Notes: a model not told the origin generated them from the sequence alone. Shown: positions 44,184-57,158, counted from the stretch's first letter. The stretch: 64,000 bases of DNA from Plicaturopsis crispa FD-325 SS-3 (GCA_000827205.1 KN832555.1:1886472-1950471); one strand, 5' to 3'. Made by a program: numbers and translations.

Positions 44184-47100
44184 TCACTCATCATCCGCGC
44201 CGATGAGCCATCCGATGCCTTTGTGGAAAGCCCGAGTCGCCTGTGCCGACACCTCCTCGGCATCAAGGCGTCGTCTGCTCCCACTCCCACTCCTAGACCT
44301 CTCCACATCATCCGACACCAGCGATCGACCCCTTCCACCGAATGGGAAATTGGCAGCGACGCGGCTGAACGCCCTGTTAGCGAGAGCAGCAGCGTCTTCG
44401 GCATTGACCAAGGGCGACGAGGGCATGCGGAACTCTTGTAACCGAGACGACAGCGCAGAAGCGGTGTTTGGAATGGATGAGGAGGTTGCGCTTCGTGGCG
44501 GCTTCTTGGTGACTGTACTGCGGTGAACAAGCCTGTCCTGGCGGCTCTCGAGATCTTCCTTCTCCAGTCGACGCCAAGCCGTGAGCACGTCATGAAGTTT
44601 GTCAGGGGGACACAGCTCCAGTGCACGACCTAGAAGATAAAGCTTTTTGGGAACGTCCTCGAACTCCGGCTGTCGCCCTAGTTGGAAACACGCAATCCAG
44701 CAGACCTCCGTCGCTTCGTGAACATTGGTGTCATTAAGGCCTAAGAGTGTCGACGAACGGAGATTTAAGACAGTGTCGATCATCTTCTCGCTAGCCTCGT
44801 AAGCTCGTCCGAAATCTTCTGCTTGGAGGGCGGTATCGGCAAGCATGGCAAGCGTCTTCACCTCGGCGACAACGTCATTCCTGAATCCTAGCTTGTGGAC
44901 GAGCTCGAGGACAACCTGCGTGTGCTTGTAGGCATCGCTATTGCTCGAGAGTACTCTCGATACGAGGGAAAGACGGTCTTTTGTCAGGCGGATCTCGATG
45001 GGGGAAATTGGAATGCCCGGGCGGGCCATCACATTGAAGGACGAAAGCCGAGATGTCGCTTCGATAAATTCCTTTTCTCGAAGTAGTCGCTCGGAGGGCA
45101 CAGGCACATCGAGGCTAAAAGGGAGGGCGTTAAAGGCAAGAAGGAAAGGTGAGGTGAAGTGAGTATCTACCAGTCATAAGCCAGTTTCATCTCTCCGAAG
45201 TTGTAATTCCCCGAGCTTGCGTTATCGTAAAATTCACGGGAGCAAGACAGGCAAATATCTTCGATCACTGTGGCGTCGAGAGCAAGTTTATTGGATGAGC
45301 GCAAAAGTCCTTTCGCGATGCCGAATTCTATGAGAAGATTGGGTGAGCGGAACTGTCGTTGAGGGATGGGATTGAATCCTTACTTCCTGAGCTGAGAAGA
45401 CCACCGAAGAAGATCTGAAGAACTTCCGTCCTGTCCAGCAGCCCAAATGCACCGCGCAGTCCGCTTTCTCCACTCCCTGACAATTTAAGCATGTCTTCCA
45501 AAAGCCAGTTCCAATCGTCTTGCGTCTCTAGTGGCTCCCCTCCCTGTCCTGCACGCCTGGCCATTCTATTCGCCCATGCACGTTGTTCTGCGGCATCGCT
45601 GCTACTTTGCAAGAACCATCGCAGGGGTGCAGCCACCCGCCACCGCGCAAGAATCTCCCCCGATTCGAGGTGGACATCAAGAATGTCAAGTGCACGGGAC
45701 AAAGAATGTATGGGGAGGGGCTTGAAGAAAACAAGAAGATCCGCAGCCGTGCAGCGAGGATGTTCCGTGGACGGTGTAACGAAGGCGCCAAGAGAGACGA
45801 TAGTAGCATCTGCCTCATCCTTCTCATCTCCATCATCCTGTGGCATATCCCAAGCCGGTAGACACTCGAATATGGCGCTCATAGTAGCCCACTCGTCCAA
45901 GCTGTCGCTGCCGTAAAGACACGCAAGCGCGAGCCGTGCGATATCCTCGTCGTTCCGGAGAAGACGTTGAGCAGGTGGAAGCGTCGGTTTCGATGCTTCG
46001 AAGACTGCTGCAGCCATCTCCAAAGGGGAGGACAAGATCCAGTCGTACAGCAGTCGCGTCGGTAGTCCGGGATCCGGATTCCCTGCACGCTCCGCGCGAG
46101 ATTCGAGTACGAAAAGATACGGCATGACCAGCCGCGTAATATCCCTCGCTAGTGAATCTGGCGTTGATGAGGCAAGGTATGCACGGACGACTTCCAACGG
46201 TGTCATTGCATTCCAGCGCGCAAGTGTCCAATCCTCCTCGTCCGCAGAAGGGTTGTGGGTGTCGTAGACAAGTCTGGAGAGTAGACTGAGCTCCTCGCCG
46301 AGCTCGTCAAGATCAGGAATTCCTTGAGATGCACCGTGTTGAATCGTGGCCAGCGCGATGTCGATCATGCCCGTGGCAGATATAACTCTGTCAACGCGGG
46401 TTTTGTACCATTGCGAAAGTTCGGATGACGGGAGTGGGTCCGGGTGCGCAGGTATATTGTCGTGAATGGGCAGGTGGGTCTGAGGGAGCTCGGGATTGGA
46501 CGCGTATACTGCTGCGAGGACATTGGGACTTTCAACCCATTCGGGTTCGTGTCTCCATAGATTGAGCGACAAGGTTGCTTCCGTGTCTGTCTCGGTATCG
46601 TATCCTAGAAGTATATCTCGATACTCCGAGGGATGCACGTATTCCGGAACGTATTCCAGAATTGCTAGTCTGTATGGCCATAGAGTGGACCCGTGTCGCT
46701 CGAAGAGCACCCGCAATGCGGTAAACTGCTGCTGAGATCCTAGACGACAAGCAATGTCAAGCAAGTCATCCGAAAGAAATCCAGGAAGTGGGAATGGCGT
46801 TCCGTCCGAGTGCGTCGACTCGCCGAGGGTCATCGACTCCGCTGCCCCTCCGTCCTCCCAGGGATCATCGTCCCATGCATCAATGTCTTCCTCCTCCTCC
46901 GTGACCACAGCACCCTTTTTCCCCGGAGCGTCCTTCCATATCTCAACGTATGTATTCAGACGGTCCAGCCTGTCTAGGAGTGTCGCGCGGATATGACATA
47001 GCTGGGCGTCGGCAGGTGCATCGCGGAAGTGCGCGGACAATGCGTCGTGCCGTTTCTCTTCGTCCGTCTTGGTATTGGACTGAGAACCGTCTGCGTCTGT

Positions 47101-47346
47101 GTTATCGAGGGCTTCGGTAGATACTTCAATGCCACGCTCAACCACCGCGGCAGTGCGTTTGAGCCCGACTTCGAGTAGTGCACGTTGGACGACGGGGTCC
47201 GTTACGAGTCTGTCGACGCATGCAGCTGCCACCCATAGGTCGTCTTGTACGAGTGCGAGGCTCTCGTCGACGGCGGAAACGGTGAGCTCCTCGTCGGCAA
47301 GACTTGTCCAGAGCGTTGTAAGGTCTTCGGCGGAGGCAGAGGCCAT
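44184..47346 (-). CDS. SEC39: Sec39-domain protein (Dsl1/NRZ tethering complex)
   Basis: Helical-solenoid protein of about 1000 residues, the homologue of yeast Sec39 and the Sec39 domain of NBAS, part of the ER Dsl1 complex that tethers Golgi-derived COPI vesicles. It has three coding exons. The long first one (47346 to about 45385) runs from MASASAEDLTTLWTSLADEE through an acidic loop (VTEEEEDIDAWDDDPWEDGG) to GLLDRTEVLQIFFGGLLSSG. A short middle exon gives FRSPNLLIEFGIAKGLL and DICLSCSREFYDNASSGNYN, and the third starts DVPVPSERLLREKEFIEATS. The segment TALQAEDFGRAYEASEKMID and ACFQLGRQPEFEDVPKKLYL are family-like. A Ser/Arg-rich C-terminal part ends GIGWLIGADDE. The two long frames lie on one strand and join across introns without frame loss, so they are one gene. 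Confidence 0.9.
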
Positions 47347-48967
47347 GTTCCGATGACCGACTCACGCGTGTTGTTAGCAGCAAGTGCTCCGAGGCTCGTG
47401 TCTTGGGATTTTATTTCACCTGGCCACGTCGACGTGTACTCATGCGCGAGGAGGATGCGAGGCACACCGTACACCGCCGTTGTGGCCGTGTATCAATTTT
47501 GTATGAAATTTAGTCATGTGAGGACTATATGACTACCGACGCTAAGATCATATAATTAAGTACGGCTGAGATTCCATATGATTCGTCTCAGCTGAATTTT
47601 ATGCCCCTGCCCACGTCGAATCTATGCGCTCACCGGCGACCGCACCGTCGCTGCCGCCGCTATTACGCCTAGCCGGTAGCGGCTCCAGCTCTGCACGGCG
47701 GGTCCAGGTTGCTCGAAAAAACATGATAATTCACTCAATTATAGCCAGGCTTGTTGTAATAGCAGCAAAACAGTAATATATTTGTTCGTGGTCGTAAATA
47801 CAGTGATGCTATATACGAGGGATACGAGACATAGATAATGTACGGTCAGGTCATGAAACAATGGAACAGAGCACGTACCCATATGTGTAGCAGCTAGCCC
47901 ATTCGCAACAACACTCCGTGATCCAGCGCACCTCCGAGGCCTAGCCCACATGCACCCTGAGGAGAGACGGCATTTGCGCAGTCATATTGCAGTGGCAAGT
48001 CCGAAGGTGGATCGCGCGCGCGACATTGCGATTTTACGAGTTGCGCGATTCCTCGGAGTCGTTCGTTGCCTGGAGTAAGCCTGGAGTGTGCAGCAGTGGG
48101 AGTACTAGCCATAAAACAGCAGTAGCGAAAGGACATGATGACGAGGAGTCCGAGACTGGGAAGGGTATTATAAGGACGACGCTGGGAGCTGTGAGCGACA
48201 GCATTGAGAAATGCAAGGAGGAAGTGTTGGCGTCGGACAACCATGTTTGCACATGTGTGTTGGCCGTGGCAAATGTGGCGCAAGGCGGCTGAACGGCCAA
48301 ACCTCTCGAATTTTTTCTAAGTCAAAATCTGGTGTATCAATTTCACATAGCGAAACACTGATGTCAATTTCATGTCCGCCTTCAGCCTATCGACATGTCG
48401 TAAGGACGCCAAAACTTGTGTAGCCAGGTTTGTCTGGGATTTACATGTAATTTGACCCGAATTCGCTGCGAAGCGGTTGTATCACTTCGGGCTCCGACTC
48501 ACGCTTCGATGGCATGGATCCCGGGCCAATAGCGACGTTTACTTAATTATGTGGGATCGAGAACCCTCTTCACAGCGGCGGTGTATGCGAGTAGATAAGA
48601 TCGAGCACAGCTGCGTACTGTTCGCGGGCTATCTACATGTCCGAAACCCTTGCACGAGAACGGGAAATTATCCAGCCAAAGAAACTTGAGCGACGCGACT
48701 CGGACAGCAACCAAAAAGGAAAGATATCAACGCCCAGAAATTGTCAAACCTCGTCTGCAACCGTCCGGATTGTGTTTACTATGCGATTAAGATCTAAATA
48801 AGTAAAAGAGGCAAGCGCCTGCGCAAGATGAAATGAACAGTCTACATACGGCAGAGCACTTCGAAACCGGAAGAGACGATGGTAAGATAGCATGTCCTCG
48901 TGGACTTCCAAAACCCCAGAGGTAAGAAAAGACAGTCTATGGGGGCGACCGTGGGTAAGGGGGCTAC
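47347..48967. other. gene-free stretch between Sec39 and NIP7
   Basis: About 1.6 kb holding the Sec39 promoter and the 3' flank of NIP7. Overlapping 60-130-codon open frames on both strands at 47.9-48.3 kb have no recognised domain and mirror each other. A small inverted pair (ctgaga...tctcag) is near 47569-47592. No gene is supported. Confidence 0.4.
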
Positions 48968-49792
48968 TCAGAAGAGTGTGTCCTAAAGACCATGATCAGC
49001 GATAGAACGACGGAAGACGGTGATAAGTTTTAGATCCTGTACCTCATCGCGCAAGTACTCGCCAACGTCACTGGTAATAAAATTTAGATTATCGATGGCA
49101 AAAAATTGCTAGTCAGACTCACGCTTGGTGGAATACGATGATGGCAGTAGGATCCAGTTTTCGCGTGTCCACTGTAGAACGAGCAGTTACACCAAAGCCC
49201 TGTATCATAGGTGGTGAACTTCATTCCACGGTCAACCAAGAACAGACATACCAGAGGCACATCACTCATGCTGAACACTACCACACCCTGGTGCTCAGGC
49301 GTGTCTTCTGTGATTCGTCCTAGATGTGCTTTGACGACGTGGTTTCCGTACAGGAAGGGCATTTCGCCATTCGGTTTTATCCACACCTGTGCGACTGTCA
49401 ACCACGGAGAAAAAATTCTACGAAGAATTTTTACGCACCTTGTACTTTGCATACTGCGCGATGTAGTCTAACGCAGTGACGTGCAACTTGAACTTTCCGC
49501 TCTTGCTAAACTTTCCAAAGCATGTCCCCAAGCTGACGAGATTTGGACGCGCGACGGAGATACCGAGGCGCATAGAGGCCTCAGAAACGTAGTACACGCG
49601 GTCCTTTTGTAGCCTGAAGCAGTACGGCTCATCTCGTCTATCGATCAATTGAATGAGATTTTTTCCCTGGACATGAGGAGATAAAGAGTGAGCGCCACAT
49701 AATTTTAAGTGAAAATGTGAGGATCGACGCACGATGTAATTGGCGAGCTTTGTGAAAACCGCCTTGCTCTCGTCCTCCGTTAAGGGCCGCAT
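48968..49792 (-). CDS. NIP7: 60S ribosome biogenesis factor NIP7
   Basis: Small nucleolar and nuclear factor of about 180 residues with an N-terminal alpha/beta domain and a C-terminal PUA RNA-binding domain, needed for 27S pre-rRNA processing. ATG 49792 starts [20 protein letters not shown], then [32 protein letters not shown] and [20 protein letters not shown]. The PUA part reads [36 protein letters not shown], and [20 protein letters not shown] ending LF at stop 48968-48970. Six short exons were joined by frame. The last two introns are needed to reach the conserved GEYLRDEDTLF end. It is divergent from NRDE2, with 294 bp between start codons. Confidence 0.95.
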
Positions 49793-50086
49793 CGTTGCAC
49801 TGTCTTGAAAGTTGGGTGGTGGTGGTAGTAAGATGGAGGCCAGAAGATGAGGGGAAACGCAGGTTTTGAGGTTCGCAAGGAACGAGGGGAATGAAAGAGA
49901 CGCCTTTGACGAGACCAAAAATATGGCTGCTTACGTTTCTGGGGTAGCACACTCAGGAGCTAAATGTCCCTTTTAGGATCCTACATTTCACCCTGGCGTC
50001 CTCGTTTCTGTTGCGTTTTCGTTTATGCTGGGCGGTTTTTCTATTCTGATCTATATCATGACAACCTGAGAACTAGACTGCATGCG

Positions 50087-53000
50087 ATGTCTGCACCCTC
50101 GTTCTCCTCGTTTCCGTCCTTCAGCTCGTTCCCTGACTCGGATGTGCACGCGGGTCCCAGCAAGCCGCGCGAGCCTTCCCCACACCCAACGAAGCGGTCT
50201 AGCGGCGCCAAGAGGGACAAGAAACTCAAGCACAGACAGGACGACAAGTCTCACAGTAAACGCCAGGATGATCGAAAGGAACGGCACCCAAAGCCTATCG
50301 ATGACGAACAACTGAAGGCCCGAGAGGATCGAGAACGCGCTGCGGAGGGCCGTCCCCTTTTCTACTCAGATCGAAAGGGAGATGCTCTCAATGCACGTTA
50401 CGGCGGTCTGCACGCAGGGGATATCCCAAAATACCGTTTGGTCGGTGGTGAGTCTCGCGTTTCGTGCCTCGGCGGACATCTAATGATATTGAAGGCGGCA
50501 GAAAGATCCTTGGACTCGATGGCCCGTGGTCTGTGGTATACCGCAGCGGGAAAGGCATAGAGGTTGGCATTGGCGGACGCCGCAAGGTTCATGATACTCC
50601 CGTCCCCCAGATCTTACCTTATCTCACATCTCACACAGCAAGCCGCACTCACAGATTCCGGGTCGCGCGCGCTTCTGGCGGCGCCACCAACGCGACATAT
50701 ATCACCCTCTCAAGGGAAGTACAAGTACGAAGAAGTCGACGGCTTTTTGCGACTACCTTCGCGGCGAGGACGCCCGGGAGAGCAGGCGTATCGCTCGATT
50801 ACGCTCTCCAAGACAGCGGATGAATCTGATTCCTCATCTTCCTCCGACGAGGACGCTTCTCAAGATTCCGAGGATGACGGTGCAATGCCTCTGTCGGCAT
50901 ATCAGGCGACGACTAAAGACCTGGAGCAACGTCTTGCGGTAGAACCGACCTCTATTACGACTTGGTTGACCCTTCTGGCACATTCGCTTTCTGGGATACC
51001 GGTCACATCCAAGAATGCCACGAAAACGCGTTCGGAAGTCACAATCGCGATCCTCAGCCGTGCACTTGCGGCCGACCCATTGAACCGTGCTTCGGTGGAT
51101 CTACGGCTCAAGTATCTCAAAGCTGGAGAGGAGGTCTGGCACTCGAGTAAACTTCGCGCAGAGTGGGAGGATGCGCTGAAGACACTCGGAGGTGCTGACA
51201 TCTGGATGGAGTGGCTCGAGTTGCGCATCAGGGTTTCAGCAGCAGGGATATCTGGTGTCGTAGAAGACGCGCAGCGCATTCTCCGGACCCTTGAGACTGA
51301 CGAGGACGACGAGATAGCGAAAGTCCGGGTATTCTGGCGTGTTGCAGTCGCAATGCAGCAAGCAGGTATGCCGTTTATCTCGGCTGTGAAAGCTAATATT
51401 CACGATCGTGCCAGGTTTCGTAGAACGAGCGACCGCGTTGTTCCAAGCCCAGGCTGAATTGTACGTGTATCTGTAACGTGGGTTTCATGTTGACCGACCG
51501 TCGTTACGTATACAGGACGTTCGAAATCCCTCAATCCATGTATGGCCTGCCCCTCGAGACCCAGCTCGATGCTCTCGAAGAGTTCTGGGATTCTGAGGTA
51601 TCTCGATGCGGGGAAAAAGACGCCAAGGGGTGGGCTGCGTGGGTATCAGCTGGACGTCCCGAAAACGCAGTCACGGCGACCAACTTGCCAGCCGCAGCCT
51701 CACCTTCATCGGACCCCTTCAGCCGCTGGGCGTTTGAAGAAACCAGCGCAGATCGGTCCTGGTTTGTGCCAACACGCGACAGTGACGACCCGTACGCGAC
51801 AGTCCTTTTTGCAGACGTGCGCCCGTTGCTGCTGACGCTTTCGACGCGTCGTGCAAAGGATGACTTCCGCCTGGCATGGCTCGCCATCCTTGGCCTGCAC
51901 GTCCCCGGTCTGACGCGCGCTCCTGCCGACGACCGGTGGGCATGTACGCACTTGGGGTCGCCTGCGTATTTTACTGCGCTGTTCCCGCCCGCGGACGCAG
52001 GACGGCGACACGTGACAGCTGACGCAGCGGCGGGCGTTACCATCGGACGCGAGCGTGAGTACGCCAGCGGATTTGGACCCGTCCGGAGTTGGGCAAGTGG
52101 AGTTTTGGGCCCGCTTGAAGCACTCGGAGATGGATGGAGATCGTGGGGCCCTCTGGATGTGTACAATGTCGCCGACGTCGAGTTTGTGAGGAGAGTGTTT
52201 GCACAACTCAGATTAGGGACGGGTGATTGGGAGTGGGACGTGTTATCGCTTTCTTGCGAGGCTGCATTAAGTGTGAAGAAGTGGGTGAACAATATTGTAA
52301 TTCTGTTGTATTTTGTCTAACAACTTCGCCTAGCGCACTGAAGCTTTCCAGGACCTTTCTGGCGGTGGAACGAGATTCGCTAGCGCACTGGGCTGCGCAC
52401 GCACGACTGGAACGTCTGCGAGGTCGTGTAGACGATGCGCGCAAGGTCTACCATACCGTGCTCAGCGCGTCACCCCCCGATGCCGGATTGCTGTGGTGGG
52501 ACTGGGCAGAAACGGAATGGCTGGCAGCAAACTCGGACACTGCACTCGCCATCATCCTGCAAAGTGTCGGCGTGCAAGGCTCGGGCGGCGTATCTGTCTT
52601 GCGTGCAAAGCGCGCATTGCATGACGCGCTCGAAGCCGTGACTATCTTTGATTGGAAGCAGCGCGAGGCCTGGGTGAAACTACTTGCACTCCTCGAGCTG
52701 CTGACGGCCTCCGTAGACTCGATGCTTGCGGTGTTCGACCGGCGTTTATCCGAGCTAGCAGTTCGCAGTCCTGAGCACGAGAGTCTCACCGTGGCGAGTC
52801 TGTGCTTGGTGTACCATCATGGGACCACCCTACGCAACCCACTTGCGCCGCGTATTTTACGAGAACGCGTCTCGGAAGCACTGGTCCAGTACCCGGGGAA
52901 CACGGTCGTTCTTGGGATTTTCCTCGAAGGCGAACGCGGTGAGGGCGTGTGGGGGCGTGTCAGAAGCATACTTGGAGAAGGGGGTGGTGAAAAGGGAGTG

Positions 53001-53559
53001 GCGAGAAGAGCGGCTGAGGTCTGGGTGGCTGGCTGGGAGAGAGGGCGCTGGGAAGGAGAAGTAGAACGCACACGGAGCGGATTGGCAGCGGCCGTCAACA
53101 GCGAGCGGTAAGTCGCTTGTTTTGCACTCTATTATTCACAGCTAAACGACTATGCAGAACTCGGGGCAGTCCTGTGCTATGGCGCATATACCTGGAGTTC
53201 GAGATCCGTGTGGGGCAACTGCAGCGGGCGAAGAACCTGCTCTACCGTGCCATTGCGGACTGCCCGCTTTCAAAGGGTACGCAGAACAATTAAATCATTA
53301 TTTGTTATTGACTAACACGAGTACAGAGTTGTACATGGTGGCATTCGGACCGCTCCGTGCGGCGTTTGACAGCAAGGAGCTGATTGGCTTTGCAGACACA
53401 ATGGCGGAGCGGGGACTACGCATGCGAAGAGGGCTGGACGAGGCGCTGGAGGGGTGGGAGGGGGACAATGGGGCGCATGGCAGTAGTGCCGAGAGCGGGG
53501 ACAGCGGAGACGAAATAGAGGAGAATGCAAAGGAACTGAGGAGACTCATGCCGTATTGA
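50087..53559 (+). CDS. NRDE2: NRDE2 nuclear RNA-silencing/exosome cofactor
   Basis: Large nuclear protein of more than 1000 residues of the NRDE-2 family, which works with MTR4-exosome and spliceosome components. ATG 50087 begins MSAPSFSSFPSFSSFPDSDV and a Lys/Arg/Asp-rich stretch (KLKHRQDDKSHSKRQDDRKE). The conserved N-terminal segments PLFYSDRKGDALNARYGGLH, DIPKYRLVG and ILGLDGPWSVVYRSGKGIEV follow. HAT-like helical repeats come next: TTKDLEQRLAVEPTSITTWL, VTIAILSRALAADPLNRASV, IWMEWLELRI, FVERATALFQAQAELTFEIP and LDALEEFWDSEV. The second half holds RAKDDFRLAWLAILGLHVPG and LAHWAAHARLERLRGRVDDA. The protein ends NAKELRRLMPY at stop 53557-53559. At least seven introns were placed by frame. 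The family call rests on the N-terminal block plus the solenoid. Confidence 0.92.
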
Positions 53560-53929
53560 CGACTTAGCGTAAAATCATAGGTTTTTCGGGATGCCGTAAA
53601 ACAAATAATAAAAAGATGTGTTTGTACGCTGTGTTTGTGCAATCCGTGAGACAAATCTGTCTGCAACGTCGACCACCGCCCGCTCAACACGAGGCTGCTT
53701 TTTTCCTACAGCGCTCCATTATCCTCGACAGTCCGCTGCACTGTCCCCTCCGATCATTTCTGCGTTTTCTCTAGCTTTTTCTATGCGGCCACCACCTAAC
53801 TAGGCCCCAGCCAAACCCCCCACCAATATCCTATATTACTCGCCTGGCGGATACCACGCTCCTGCCATCCCCCTCGAGGGGCATAATCTCTTCACTCGAC
53901 CCCTCTCCATCTCCTACTCTACTGCGACA
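53560..53929 (+). other. intergenic region upstream of the Byr4-like gene
   Basis: It contains the 3' end of NRDE2 (an aataataaaaag A-rich signal near 53605) and a C/T-rich promoter before ATG 53930. No gene is supported. Confidence 0.45.
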
Positions 53930-56734
53930 ATGAATACAACCATCCCTGCACCCACCACCGAGCACGCCCGCGAGGAGTGGGCCGACGATGATTTCGATTT
54001 TCCGGAGGGGCAGGCCCTCCAGGGTCTTGACCATGAATCCGATAAAGAGGACGAGGATGGCGAGGACTGGGACATGGAGATGTCGCTTGGAAAGACCGGT
54101 GGGGCGAAGGCGAAGGCTGTAGTCGACGGGATGGTAGCGAGGCAAAGGCTGTCGCTCGAGGGGGCCCATCCGGCATCGTCGTCTACTTCCCAGATGATCA
54201 CCATACGCCCGCCGCTCACCTTGTCGGACGACGACAACGATGAGGAAGACGAGGAAGGTGTCTCGACTATCAAGGTCGGCCAACTGCCAAAAGCAAAGCC
54301 GTTGTCTGCAGGGCCAGTCGACGAGGACATCGAGTCCGCGTTTGCGCTGCCTTCCGACCTCACCCAGCTCTCGCTCGCCCCTTTATCTCTTGCACATCGT
54401 TCCTCAAAGAACTCGCTTGAATGGGGCGACAAAGACCACACCTCCTCGTCTCAGTCGTCCGATGCATACTCTACTCTTGGTTTCGCTGACGCCTCCCCTT
54501 CTTCCAACTCGACTACATCCGCATCTTTACCCGACTCTGAGACCGACGACGACGACGAAGGAGACGAAAGCGAGCTGGACGGCCTTGTCATTCCCAACGG
54601 CATCTTCGAGTCGGGCCGTGGCGGGAAGCAGCTCACCAAGATCCTCGAAATGAAGAAGAAGGTCAAGATCGAGGACGATCCGGTGAAGTTTCCTAGCCCA
54701 GATCCCGAGGATGATTTCGAGATGGGCCTTGTCATTGACGACAGTGTCGAGCTCAGTGCCAGTAGGCTTCTGCTAGGTGCGAAAGAACAATCTAATCGTC
54801 TTATCACCAACCGCAGTAAGAGTCTGCCTCCTCGCTATCCCCAACCCTCCTCTCTGCGCCCGCCATCGCGCCTCAAGGCCGAACGTGCAAAGTCGCCGGT
54901 CAACCCCCCTCCGTCGTCTCTTCGCCAGCTGCAGAAGATCCGCCTTTCTCCGTCGCCCCCTCTCCGCCCCACCCCACCCACTCGTTCTCAGACCTGCCAG
55001 CCAGTCTCCTCCGCACCACCTTCAGCCAGTGCATCCTTCCTCTCGCCCAAGCCTGGCAGCGTCCGGGGACAGAAATCTCACTCGGCGCTCAAGCCGCCGA
55101 CCCCGCCCTCAACACAGCGCAAGCTTAGCCGCAAAGCGTCATTGTCATCTCTTATTGAAGCCAGCAACTCCCAAGCATCAGGCTCTGGGACGGCTTCATC
55201 ATCTGCCTCTGGCTCTTCGTCGCGGCTTGCGCGATATGAGGCACCCACCGCTGCCTCGCGGGCAAAGGCACACACTCACTCCACGAGCCGCATGCACGGC
55301 CTCGAATACATCGTGCCTCCTACACGCCCCTCTACCCCCTCCTCGAATCCTGCCGCACTCCGTCTCACCATGCCCACCACCCTCCGCCTTAAATCCCGCC
55401 CATCAATCTCCTCCGTCTTCCCATCACCCTCGTCCGCGACATTCCAGCGCCCAGAGCGCTCGGAATCGCCGGGTGTCGGTCGCCCACCCTCGTCTCTGTC
55501 GGTGAGAGCGCGTGCCGCTGCCGCACTTGCGAACACGCCGCCTAAGCCCCCAGCGCCGAAAGTGCTGCGAAAACCAAAGAGGCAACGGACATATGGGGAT
55601 GGGACGGAGCTTGACGGGTTCGAGGACCTGCCCACTGATCGCGATCAGGAGGGCCGGTATCGTGTCGTGCCCAAGGGCTACGGGAATCGCATTCCGGGCG
55701 GTAGCTACTCATCGCGAACGTCCGACACCAGCTCCAGAGGTAGCCCACGGAAGAAGACAAGAAGGGATAGTTCTACTAGCGGCACTTCCGGTATGTCTTT
55801 TTTTACATTCAGATGCCGTGAAACATAGTATTTATCGACTTGTTGCAGCTGCGGAGAATCTCCCTTTACCAATAACACCACCTGGGACCCTGAAGCAAAC
55901 AGGACGGATCGTCTCATCCTCCAAGATTCCAAAGAAGAAGAAGGATGCCCCATCACCACTCAAACACACCAAGAGGAAGCCAACGCTCATACGAAATCTG
56001 GGCGGGGCCGGTGCGCCGAAAGGTACGCGCTGTCGATTCTTTCTCTGCTTAATATGCTGACGACTCTTATCGCAGTGGTTGGGGATATGAAGTGGAATCC
56101 CCATACTCTTCGATGGGAGGGCAACGACCAGGCCTTACGCGACTTCGATGCCGCTGTTGGTACTTCCACGCGGCCTGCGTTGATCACCCATTTGACTGGA
56201 TCCTCTATCGGTTCGCCAGTCGGCTCTTTTGCGAATGGTGCGCGCGTCGTGGGCAACATGATATTCGACCCAGCCAAGATGTGCTGGATATCGACATTAC
56301 CTCCGGACGAAGATGAGCCGGATGTCTTTGCCGATCTTGCCGACGATGAAGACGACGACGACGCATGGGAGGCCAAGGGCGGTACTATTCGCGCAAGCCA
56401 ACAAGCTACTGCCGCCTCCGACGTCACTGCCACCACCGCAGGGAGCAGTAGCATCAACACTTCATCCAATACTTCATCGGTGCGACTGGAGTCGCCGAGT
56501 CCCGCACGAAGTCACTCGCATACGCCATCCGAGTCCGGCAGTGACCGCGGCTCGCGCGAGTCGTTGCTCGTGTGCGATGTCGACGACGATTTCCTCGAGA
56601 GCTGCCGTCGTGCAGAAGAGCGGAATCGCGTTGAGATGCGCGCGTGGCGACGCATGCGAACTTCGTCGGGCGATGGTGAACCTGATCGCAGCAGCTTGTA
56701 CGAGATCCGCGCGCTTGCGACGCGCAACTATTGA
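53930..56734 (+). CDS. Byr4/Bfa1-like cytokinesis regulator
   Basis: Predicted scaffold half of the two-part GAP (Byr4-Cdc16 in fission yeast, Bfa1-Bub2 in budding yeast) that restrains the septation or mitotic-exit GTPase at spindle poles. It is about 890 residues in three exons, the first 53930 to about 55790. The N terminus has the acidic and aromatic EEWADDDFDFPEG. A long Ser/Pro-rich disordered centre follows (SSLRPPSRLKAERAKSPVNP, QRKLSRKASLSSLIEASNS). The conserved C-terminal block reads KPTLIRNLG, VVGDMKWNPHTLRWEGNDQA, ARVVGNMIFDPAKMCWISTL and WEAKGGTIRASQQ, which is the basis for the Byr4 call. It ends EIRALATRNY at stop 56732-56734. Central homology is absent, as expected for this fast-evolving family. 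Confidence 0.82.
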
Positions 56735-57158
56735 TCTTGGTAAACGGCTGCACCTCTCTTATGCCCTTTATGATTTTTCTTTTCTTTATTTTTTGTGGCT
56801 CCTTGCGCCCGACCCCAGGACTAGTTTGTTTTCGTTCACTGTTAAAAGCTTTCTTGTTACTCACAACCCACCACCCCCAACCCTCTTTAGGTTCTTTGCT
56901 GTCGCCTTTTTTCTTTTGCATCTTGTTAGTTGTGCCATGTTACCACTGCATTGATATCTCTACACCATAGCTCGCTCGCTCCCTACTTTTTTCTTCTCTA
57001 CTCGATGTGTATGGGGCTCTTTACAGAGCCAGGCTCTCATATGGATTACATGTCTCAATAATTCACAGATTTTGTACATCCTCGGGCTGCAAATACGAAT
57101 ACACGCGTTTAATACTCGACTCGGTGATGAACGTTTGAACGCGTCTCTTTCGACGACG
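56735..57158 (+). other. intergenic region between Byr4-like gene and UreD
   Basis: The plus strand is rich in pyrimidine runs (ttttcttttctttattttttg near 56770-56795). This fits the 3' flank of the first gene and a CT-rich promoter of the second. No gene is supported. Confidence 0.45.

Noticed and set aside
45491-45916. Plus-strand 141-codon frame in the Sec39 gene
   Set aside because: It is antisense to the Sec39 coding exon, which has clear helical-solenoid character.
47894-48300. Overlapping open frames on both strands between Sec39 and NIP7
   Set aside because: They mirror one another, none matches a family, and the candidate small protein has no convincing signal peptide or Cys pattern.
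51531-52292. Long minus-strand open frame (253 codons) inside NRDE2
   Set aside because: It is antisense to a well-supported coding exon with strong codon bias; the translation is low-complexity and matches no family.
54451-55635. Several antisense and shifted open frames inside the Byr4-like gene
   Set aside because: They are shadows of the Ser/Pro-rich coding sequence, giving Arg/Pro/Ser compositional strings only.
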